From Modestobacter sp. (lineage in GTDB: Bacteria > Actinomycetota > Actinomycetes > Mycobacteriales > Geodermatophilaceae), in the NCBI GenBank assembly GCA_025966175.1, contig JAOPVN010000046.1:1-5261 (forward strand): a stretch of DNA of 5,261 nt, given 5' to 3'. Made by a program: the position numbers and the translations under genes. Position 1 is the stretch's first letter. Every line of letters begins with the position of its first letter. Positions 1 through 4,545 of the stretch are shown piece after piece. The notes under the pieces are model-generated. The model was not told the origin of the DNA and made no database searches. It worked only from the letters and a program-made list of their open reading frames with translations.

Positions 1-1071
1 CCACCGCTGATCGCGGCGCTGACCGCACTGCTGGTCGTGCAGGCCACGCTCACCAGCACCCTGGTCAACGGGGTCCAGCGGGTGCTCAGCGTGGTCGCCG
101 GCGTGGCGCTCGCGGTGGTCTTCGTCGCCGTCCTCGGGCTCACCTGGTGGAGCCTGGGGGCGTTGGTCGCCGCCGCCATCCTCGTCGGCCAGGTCCTCCG
201 GCTGGGACCGCACCTGGTGGAGGTGCCGATCAGCGCCATGCTGGTGCTCGGCGTGGGCATCTCGACCGCGGGGTCCGTCGGCGGCGACCGGGTTCTCGAG
301 ACTCTCGTGGGCGCGGCCGTCGGGATCCTGGTCAACGTGCTGTTCCCGCCGGCCGTGCAGACCCGGTACGCGGTCCGGGAGGTCGAGCGCTTCGCCGGCG
401 AGATCGCCGCGCTCCTCGACGACGCCGCAGCCGCCCTCGTCGCCGGCCCGGTGACCCCCGAGCAGTCCACCCGCTGGCTGCAGGACGCGAGGCGCCTCAA
501 CCGGCACGTCCCCCGGCTGGATCGGGCGCTCGCCCACGCGGAGGAGAGCCGCCGGCTCAACGTCCGGGCGCTGCGGTCTTCGCGGCCCGACACCAGCGTG
601 CGAGCCGGACTCGACGCGCTGGAGTACACGTCGGTCTCCCTGCGGACGCTGTTCCGCGCGATCGACGACGCAACCCGGGAGCGGACCGGCGTGCAGGACG
701 ACGCCGACTACGCCGACACCGTCCGGCGCACCACGGCCAGCCTGCTCCAACGCATGGGCACCGTGGTCCGGGAGTTCGGACGGGCCCTGACGGCGGGGTC
801 GAGGGACGCACGGCAGGGCGGGGAGGACCGGCTGGCCGGCTCCCTCGCGGCCCTGGCCAGCGGCCGGGTGCTCGTAGCCGACTCGCTCATCGGCGACCCG
901 CGCAGCCGGACGGGGCTGTGGGAGCTGAACTCCGCCCTGCTCACGACCGTCGACCGCATGCTCGACGAGCTCGGCCCGGGCCCGACGGCCGACGCCGGCC
1001 TGCCGGTCCCCGGCGCCCGTGCTCCGCGGTGGTCGGCGCACCGGCTGAGGCCGGGCCGGCGCCCGTCCTGA
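1..1071 (+). CDS. FUSC / aromatic acid exporter family membrane protein (5' truncated)
   Basis: The reading frame is already open at base 1 and ends at TGA 1069-1071. The GTG at 37 lies inside a hydrophobic helix and is probably not the true start, so the N-terminus is off the window. The first ~120 of 356 visible residues are hydrophobic and form about five membrane segments (roughly 1-20, 33-50, 52-68, 77-92 and 100-117). Typical family patterns are GVQRVLSVVAGV near residue 25, the ISAMLVLGVG helix, and VGAAVGILVNVLFPP before the domain break. The remaining ~235 residues are a soluble, Arg/Ala-rich, helical cytoplasmic domain ending in a disordered Pro/Arg tail. This is the layout of FUSC/ArAE proteins, inner-membrane proteins linked to export of aromatic carboxylic acids. 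The family call is fairly secure; the substrate cannot be told from sequence. It is convergent with the tautomerase, with 97 bases between the stops. Confidence 0.85.
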   Translation, partial: PPLIAALTALLVVQATLTSTLVNGVQRVLSVVAGVALAVVFVAVLGLTWWSLGALVAAAILVGQVLRLGPHLVEVPISAMLVLGVGISTAGSVGGDRVLETLVGAAVGILVNVLFPPAVQTRYAVREVERFAGEIAALLDDAAAALVAGPVTPEQSTRWLQDARRLNRHVPRLDRALAHAEESRRLNVRALRSSRPDTSVRAGLDALEYTSVSLRTLFRAIDDATRERTGVQDDADYADTVRRTTASLLQRMGTVVREFGRALTAGSRDARQGGEDRLAGSLAALASGRVLVADSLIGDPRSRTGLWELNSALLTTVDRMLDELGPGPTADAGLPVPGARAPRWSAHRLRPGRRPS

Positions 1072-1086
1072 CGGCGGGGCGCCGTC
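1070..1086. terminator. Hairpin between convergent genes, possible bidirectional terminator
   Basis: A perfect 7-bp inverted repeat, GACGGCG-GGG-CGCCGTC, starts inside the stop codon of the exporter gene and lies between two convergent genes. No T-run follows on either strand, so this is a stem-only terminator candidate, as is common in high-GC actinobacteria. In sequence this GC-rich such a stem could also arise by chance. Confidence 0.3.
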
Positions 1087-1168
1087 GCCGTCGACCGGGG
1101 ATCGTTCGGGCACCTCGTCCCTCCTTCCGGATGCGAGCGTTTCGGGGCGAGCCCGGCGGCCCGGAGGC

Positions 1169-1561
1169 TCAGAGATCGCCCTCCAGGAACTGGGCGCGGC
1201 CCAAGCCGAAGGACCAGTCCGCCGGGGTGTTGGCGACGACGGAGACGACGAGGTCCCCCGGGGCCAGGGAGGTGACCTCGCCGAGCCGCCGGCACAGTCC
1301 CGCGTACAGCGCGCGCTTCTGCTCGTCCGAGCGCCCCTGCTGGAACACCTGCAGGACGACCAGGTCGTCGCTGCGGTCGATGCCCAGCCCGGTGTCCTCG
1401 CAGATCAGCTGCCCGGGCCGGTGCTCGGTGATGACCTGGTAGCGGTCCCTGGGCGGCGCGGCGAAGACGTCGAGCACGACGCCCTGCACCGTGTCGGCCA
1501 GCAGCCGGAGCTCCTCGGGGCTGCGCCGTCCCTCGACGACGTCGATGCGCACGAGCGGCAC
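1169..1561 (-). CDS. Tautomerase family protein (4-oxalocrotonate tautomerase superfamily, Tautomerase_2 type)
   Basis: The product is 130 residues. The start chosen is GTG at 1561, giving Met-Pro-Leu-Val-Arg-Ile-Asp, because the superfamily uses the N-terminal proline, exposed after Met removal, as its catalytic residue. A strong purine-rich ribosome site (GAGGGAGGG, 1566-1574) lies 4 bases upstream. Longer in-frame starts (ATG 1579, 1606) would bury the proline. Family landmarks include RYQVITEH near residue 40, LGIDRSDDLVVLQV near 60, the SDEQKRALYAGL helix near 80 and a C-terminal DWSFGLGRAQF segment; the length matches the ~130-residue Tautomerase_2 group. Such enzymes catalyse keto-enol tautomerisation or related chemistry on small carbonyl acids in the cytosol; the substrate is unknown. 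It is a single-gene unit with its own promoter and likely operator at 1605-1644. Confidence 0.88.
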   Translation of the reverse strand: MPLVRIDVVEGRRSPEELRLLADTVQGVVLDVFAAPPRDRYQVITEHRPGQLICEDTGLGIDRSDDLVVLQVFQQGRSDEQKRALYAGLCRRLGEVTSLAPGDLVVSVVANTPADWSFGLGRAQFLEGDL

Positions 1562-1565
1562 GGGG

Positions 1566-1574
1566 CCCTCCCTC
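1566..1574 (-). promoter_or_regulatory. Shine-Dalgarno site deciding the tautomerase start
   Basis: Read on the minus strand, GAGGGAGGG sits 4 bases before the GTG at 1561. It supports the proline-exposing start over the two upstream ATG codons, one of which lies just before this site. Confidence 0.7.
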
Positions 1575-1604
1575 GACATGCGGTCCGCCGGCGTGACGCC
1601 GACC

Positions 1605-1644
1605 ACATAGCAAGGACTATGTCAGGACATTAGGACTTTGTGAA
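1605..1644 (-). promoter_or_regulatory. Promoter with overlapping palindromic operators upstream of the tautomerase
   Basis: On the minus strand a -35-like TTCACA (1644-1639) is followed after 17 bases by a -10-like CATAGT (1621-1616), which would place the transcript start near 1609, about 48 bases before the tautomerase GTG. Two perfect palindromes overlap it. ACATAG-N6-CTATGT (1605-1622) covers the -10 box and probable start site. ATGTC-N2-GACAT (1619-1630) lies in the spacer and reaches the -10. The word AGTCCT occurs twice, 19 bases apart (1637-1632 and 1618-1613), with TGTCCT between. A dyad over the -10 and start site is the usual place for a repressor of MarR, HxlR, PadR or TetR type. 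No regulator gene is in the window, so the binding protein is unknown. The -10 match is moderate (4 of 6). Confidence 0.5.
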
Positions 1645-1731
1645 GAGCGAGTCTGCAACCCGGTAGGTGAGGAGGAGAGACCGCGCCGACAGGTCGGGAG
1701 GAGCAACCGGCGGGGGGAGCCCCGGTCCGGA

Positions 1732-2020
1732 ACCAGCACCGGTCCGGACTTCGGGGCCAAGAAGAATCGGGTGCTGGAGCCCGCCGCGATCGCCGCGGTA
1801 GGGCACCCCGGCCCGGGCGACGCCGCCGGCGGACGACCTACGTCCGGCGGCGTGGCGTCCGGCAACTGATCGCCGGGTACAACCTGTCCACCGACACGTT
1901 CTACGACACATCAAGCCCGCACCCAGTTCCTACGCCGAGCTGGTCTACGTGCCCTTCTCGGGCTCCTGGCTCAACCGCATCGAGGCTCAGTTCACCGCTC
2001 TGCGCCAGCTCGCCATGCTT
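1732..2020 (+). pseudogene. IS630-family transposase remnant, multiply frameshifted and internally deleted
   Basis: Pieces of one IS630-type transposase appear in order but in different frames. TSTGPDFGAKKNRVLE (1732-1779) is in frame 1. RRTTYVRRRGVRQLIAGYN, continuing to STDTFY (1827-1904), is in frame 3. HIKP (1907-1918) is in frame 2, TQFL follows in frame 1, and AELVYVPFSGSWLNRIEAQF with TALRQ (1934-2008) is in frame 2. These match the usual order: KKNRVLE linker, TYxRxxGVRHLIAGYDLSTD strand, GHIKxxxRTQFL, and the ELxYVPFxSWLNRIEAQFTALR block carrying the last DDE glutamate. The stretch that should hold the first aspartate (DEFGPLNL) and the one with the second (DNFSPH) are missing, and the C-terminus ends early. 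The element is dead. No clear terminal inverted repeats or TA duplication were found, so its borders are approximate. Positions 1645-1731 upstream show nothing recognisable. Confidence 0.8.
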
Positions 2021-2051
2021 CGTCCCCAGGTCCGGCCGGCGGGGGTGTCTG

Positions 2052-2088
2052 GCCGTCACGACCCCGGAGAGGCAGCCGTCACGACCCC
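2052..2088. repeat. Two 14-bp direct repeats with a 23-base period
   Basis: GCCGTCACGACCCC occurs at 2052-2065 and, identically, at 2075-2088. It lies just beyond the transposase remnant, in sequence with no gene. It may be debris of the mobile element or a slippage product; there are only two copies, so no array can be claimed. Confidence 0.5.
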
Positions 2089-2230
2089 AGGCAATGGCCG
2101 GGTCAGCGACTCGCCCGTGTCCCTGGCCGGCGCATGTTCCCGAAGCCGCCCCCCTTACGGATGAAGGGTGAGATGCCGCTCCGCTGCTGGTCGGTGCGGC
2201 CGCCGCGCAGAGTCCGACGGCGGGTGCCCT

Positions 2231-2710
2231 CTACGTTCCGGCGGGGACCCGGGCGCGTACACGGTCACTGAACTCGACGGCGTAGGGGAGGATCCGGAGT
2301 TCCTCGGGCGCGGCTTCGATGCCCTGAGCCCGCAGAAGCTCGGAGAGCCATTCCCAGGGGTGGTCCTCGCCGGTGTCTTCTGCATCGTCGGGCAGCACGG
2401 TCGCGCGCACGTCGGCCTCCAGGCTCTCGAGGGTCTGGAACTGCCAGGGGTCGACCCCGGCGCTCAGCCCGAACCCCCGCTCGGCGTGCAGCAGGATGCG
2501 ACGCCCATCGGCCAGGACAGCGAACTCCCCGACGCGGAAGTCGATCCCGCCGGGACAAAGAACCGGCCTCCCGGGACCCGGCACGAACCTCCCCGGCTGC
2601 GGACCGGCACGACCGTCGCCGGCCGCTGCCTCAGTGAGGAACCTATGGCGGGCCTCGTCCTCAGTCTCGATGTCACACCACGCGCCCAGGCGGACGACCT
2701 GTGTACCCAC
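2231..2710 (-). CDS. Hypothetical protein, unrecognised, 159 residues
   Basis: I do not recognise this family. The frame is closed upstream by a TAG, and GTG 2710 is the only start between that stop and the coding region. The N-terminal ~55 residues include a Gly/Pro-rich stretch (about 31-54). The rest looks like a compact acidic domain: IDFRVGEFAVLADGRRILL near 56-74, DPWQFQTLESLEADVRATVL near 87-106, the acidic HPWEWLSELL helix near 117-126, and EELRILPYAVEFSDRV near the end. There is no signal peptide or membrane segment. A second possible start, GTG 2584, has GGGGAGG just 3 bases before it and would give 117 residues. Third-position GC is lower than in the flanking genes but still coding-like, which hints at acquired DNA. 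The gene stands alone between a dead transposase and a hairpin-rich spacer. An antisense frame covering it on the plus strand is judged a shadow. Confidence 0.62.
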   Translation of the reverse strand: MGTQVVRLGAWCDIETEDEARHRFLTEAAAGDGRAGPQPGRFVPGPGRPVLCPGGIDFRVGEFAVLADGRRILLHAERGFGLSAGVDPWQFQTLESLEADVRATVLPDDAEDTGEDHPWEWLSELLRAQGIEAAPEELRILPYAVEFSDRVRARVPAGT

Positions 2711-2716
2711 GGCCGC

Positions 2717-2722
2717 ACCGTA
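2717..2722 (-). promoter_or_regulatory. Possible -10 box for a leaderless transcript of the hypothetical gene
   Basis: Minus-strand TACGGT fits the actinobacterial TANNNT -10 pattern and ends 6 bases before the GTG at 2710, while no Shine-Dalgarno site is present there. This spacing is typical of leaderless mRNAs that begin at the start codon. No good -35 box is visible 17-19 bases upstream, so the call is tentative. Confidence 0.35.
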
Positions 2723-2965
2723 GCGCCGATCACGGACGTCCTACGACAGCTCGGGAGCATCGGTCAGGACACCAGTGGCAGTCCTGCCATCTCAGCTTCA
2801 CCGCAGGGGGGAGCCGTCTTCAGGGCGAGCGTCGCCTGGCGCGGTGCTGGCCGGTGGCGCCTCAGAGCGTTGGCCGGACTGTCGTCGACCGGATCGTTGC
2901 TCGTCCGGCGGCGGCTCAGCTGTGGGCCGGGCTGGCATGGGCGCGGCCGCCAGCAGAGACAAACG

Positions 2966-2996
2966 CACGTAGGGCCCGGTCTGCGGGCCCTACGTG
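2966..2996 (-). terminator. Strong 13-bp hairpin, probable terminator
   Basis: Arms at 2966-2978 and 2984-2996 are perfectly complementary over 13 bp with a 5-base loop; the core is AGGGCCCG/CGGGCCCT. On the minus strand the stem is followed by CGTTTGTCTC, an imperfect T-rich tract; on the plus strand no T-run follows. It best fits a terminator for minus-strand transcription arriving from the glycosyltransferase unit, insulating the hypothetical gene downstream. It lies 376 bases beyond that unit's last stop, which is far, so it could instead belong to a structured RNA or a lost gene. Confidence 0.5.
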
Positions 2997-3014
2997 GTGG
3001 AACGGGGGTTCACC

Positions 3015-3093
3015 TGGGGATTCTCCCCGAGCGCTGGATTCGAGAAGCGAATCCAGCTCTTCAGCAAGGACCCCGGTGTGGGGTTCTCCCCGA
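3015..3093. repeat. Two near-identical small palindromes, TGGGG(A)TTCTCCCCGA
   Basis: Copy one (3015-3030) and copy two (3079-3093) differ only by one A; each is a GGGG/CCCC dyad. They flank the 10-bp hairpin at 3033-3057. A weaker third relative, AGGGTCTCCCCAGA, begins at 3218. The second copy can alternatively pair its GGGGT (3080-3084) with ACCCC at 3070-3074, so two stems there exclude each other. They could be protein-binding dyads or RNA stems; function unknown. Confidence 0.5.
3033..3057. repeat. 10-bp perfect inverted repeat with 5-base loop
   Basis: GCTGGATTCG (3033-3042) and CGAATCCAGC (3048-3057) pair perfectly around AGAAG. It does not fit a tRNA T-arm, which has a 7-base loop and 5-bp stem, and no tRNA body surrounds it. 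It is less GC-rich than its surroundings, so chance is a poorer explanation than for pure G/C stems. It has no T-run of terminator quality. Confidence 0.5.
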
Positions 3094-3191
3094 AATATGA
3101 AGCTGCAGGTCAGAGCCTCGTAGTTGATCTTGCCAGACCGGCCAGCACATCAAGAACGCAATCTGTTCACACGGTCGCGGGCCCCGGGCTC

Positions 3192-3216
3192 CCACCTGCA
3201 CCTTCGGGTCAGGTGG
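3192..3216. repeat. Hairpin with TTCG tetraloop
   Basis: CCACCTG (3192-3198) pairs with CAGGTGG (3210-3216). After a single bulged C, ACC pairs with GGT around a TTCG loop closed by C-G, a very stable RNA tetraloop on the plus strand. Ten base pairs with one bulge. No T-run follows. It may be a plus-strand RNA structure or a stem-type terminator; on the minus strand the loop would be CGAA. Confidence 0.4.
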
Positions 3217-3371
3217 CAGGGTCTCCCCAGAAGTCGGTCCGACGTCCCGGCCGCTGAGCGCACTGCGCGGCATTCATTCACCTGAATCGGCGTTCCGCCC
3301 ATCGCCGTCCTGTCCGTGACGCAGCAGGGCCGTCTCCGGGGCCAGCACCCATCGAGGACCGGGTACGTCCG

Positions 3372-4535
3372 TCAGAGGCCGCCGAGCGCCACGTCGACCA
3401 CCTCTTCGAAGATCTTCTGGACGACTACTCGGGGGTGGTATCCGGCCGTCATCCGTTTCAACTCCGAGGCGACGGAGCGCCGGTGATCGGGATGCTCGAG
3501 GAAGTAGCGCAGCCGCTCCTCCAGCGGCCCCTCCCCGAGCTCGTACAGGACGTCCGGATGGTCGTTGCAGAGCTCGGGGTAGCTGCCGATCCGCGGGAGG
3601 ATGCAGCAGTTCTCCGTGTACATGGCCTCGAGGGTCGACACGCCGAGGCTCTCGTGCGTCGCGGTCGACACCTGCAGGTCGGCGGCCCACAGCGCCTCGA
3701 AGTACTCGTCCAGCGGCAGGTCGCGGCCGAGGACCACCTGCCCCGGGAAGCGTTCCGCCAGTTCGGCGATCGCTTCACCACCGGGCTGCCACAGCGCGAA
3801 GTCGCGGGTGACCAGCACGGCGACCTCGTAGCACGGCAGCACACGGGCCATGACCCGGGCGAAGAGGTCCGGGTTCTTGCTGGACACCGGGGCGTGGTTG
3901 AACACCACGGTCGTGCGCGGGAACTGGCGACCGGTACGGCAGGCATCGATCCGGTCGACGTCGAGGGGCAGCCCGACCACGGCGGCATGGGCGTCCACCT
4001 GCTCGGCCACGGTCGGGTTGAAGGCGCCGATCGTGTCCCGCAACGTCGTCCGCATGTACTCCGAGACCAGCAGCACGCGGTCGAGGACGTGCAGGTTGGC
4101 CAGGTCCAGCACCTCCATCCCGGGGTAGGTCTCGAAGCGGAAGGTGTCGGTGGGGTCCCAGTGGCTGCCGTGCGTGTAGCCGACGATGGGGATCGACAGA
4201 CCGAGGTCGAGCAGCATCCGCCTGAGCTCCACAGGGAAGGTGGAGAAGATGTGGAAGGAGAAGATAACGTCGGGAGGGTCCTCGACGAGGGCGCGGAGCA
4301 CACCGCGGTAGGTCGACAGGATCCAGGAGAGTCGCTCCTCGGGACCCCCGAGACCCGCTGGGTCCGTGTCCCGAGGGTGACTGATGACGTCGAGTCCGAG
4401 GGCGCTCAGTCCGTTGCGGATCACCGCAGATGCGGTAATCCCGTACCCAATGGCGTCACTGGATGGAACGCCCACCTTCGGATCGGGCACCGTGTAGCCG
4501 TCGAGGTAGAGCACCCGGCACCCGTCGAGGGTCAT
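3372..4535 (-). CDS. GT-B fold glycosyltransferase (GT4-like, retaining)
   Basis: The product is 387 residues. ATG 4535 is chosen because it lies 10 bases after the methyltransferase stop, with GAGG (4547-4544) spaced 8 bases before it; the longer in-frame start at 4706 would read through the methyltransferase and gives an Arg/Pro/Ser-rich tail unlike protein. Visible landmarks are a Rossmann-like start VLYLDGY (8-14), VIFSFHIF (90-97), IVGYTHGSHW (117-126), VVFNHAPVSSKNPDLF (210-225) opening the nucleotide-sugar domain, and HESLGVSTLEA with E295 and E303 forming the EX7E motif, followed by LPRIGSYPEL (313-322). The C-terminal half resembles GT4 enzymes and, from memory, the GTDC1/tRNA-queuosine mannosyltransferase-like group (NH...KNP, VSTA.HE..GV..LEA, SYPEL). 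It has no membrane segment, so it is probably a cytosolic or membrane-associated enzyme adding a sugar from a nucleotide sugar. With the adjacent methyltransferase, glycan biosynthesis is the likely role; donor and acceptor are unknown. Confidence 0.82.
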   Translation of the reverse strand: MTLDGCRVLYLDGYTVPDPKVGVPSSDAIGYGITASAVIRNGLSALGLDVISHPRDTDPAGLGGPEERLSWILSTYRGVLRALVEDPPDVIFSFHIFSTFPVELRRMLLDLGLSIPIVGYTHGSHWDPTDTFRFETYPGMEVLDLANLHVLDRVLLVSEYMRTTLRDTIGAFNPTVAEQVDAHAAVVGLPLDVDRIDACRTGRQFPRTTVVFNHAPVSSKNPDLFARVMARVLPCYEVAVLVTRDFALWQPGGEAIAELAERFPGQVVLGRDLPLDEYFEALWAADLQVSTATHESLGVSTLEAMYTENCCILPRIGSYPELCNDHPDVLYELGEGPLEERLRYFLEHPDHRRSVASELKRMTAGYHPRVVVQKIFEEVVDVALGGL

Positions 4536-4545
4536 CGCTGCGGCC

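Larger units (their letters stand above)
2711..3371. other. 660-base intergenic region without a convincing gene
   Basis: No frame here looks like a known protein. The open frames on both strands are short, lack good starts, or have Arg/Gly/Ser/Pro-rich compositions typical of chance GC-rich frames. Positions 2740-2960 show nothing recognisable. From 2966 to 3216 there is a run of inverted repeats, listed separately. The last part (3217-3371), downstream of the glycosyltransferase stop on the minus strand, holds only weak dyads and no clear terminator. Confidence 0.6.

Noticed and set aside
147..1442. Plus-strand frame of 431 codons overlapping the exporter and running into the tautomerase
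   Set aside because: The product is almost entirely Arg/Pro/Gly/Ala-rich, which is typical of the wrong frame in very GC-rich DNA. The exporter and tautomerase frames have clear family motifs.
2152..2168. CCCTT/AAGGG dyad downstream of the hypothetical gene, as terminator
   Set aside because: It has only five base pairs, a 7-base loop and no T-run; too weak to call.
3033..3057. tRNA remnant or attachment site, because of GGATTCGA
   Set aside because: The loop is 5 bases with a 10-bp stem, not a T-arm. No acceptor, D or anticodon arms can be drawn around it.
2966..3091. CRISPR array
   Set aside because: The repeats are short palindromes of 15-16 bases with only two clear copies and no regular spacer; no cas gene is present.
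2168..3100. Long plus-strand open frame of 310 codons
   Set aside because: It runs antisense over the hypothetical minus-strand gene and then through the hairpin region. Its composition is mixed and lacks any domain, and the minus strand gives the more protein-like product over 2231-2710.
2920..3150. Minus-strand open stretch through the hairpin cluster (including NYEALTCSFIF and GVLAEELDSLLESS)
   Set aside because: It follows a stop with no plausible start codon or ribosome site, and the frame runs straight through perfect inverted repeats. It is probably chance, though it could be a gene fragment.
3276..3287. Palindrome ATTCA-CC-TGAAT
   Set aside because: It is a single 5-bp-arm dyad with no promoter or gene start next to it, similar in form only to the tautomerase dyad; chance cannot be excluded.
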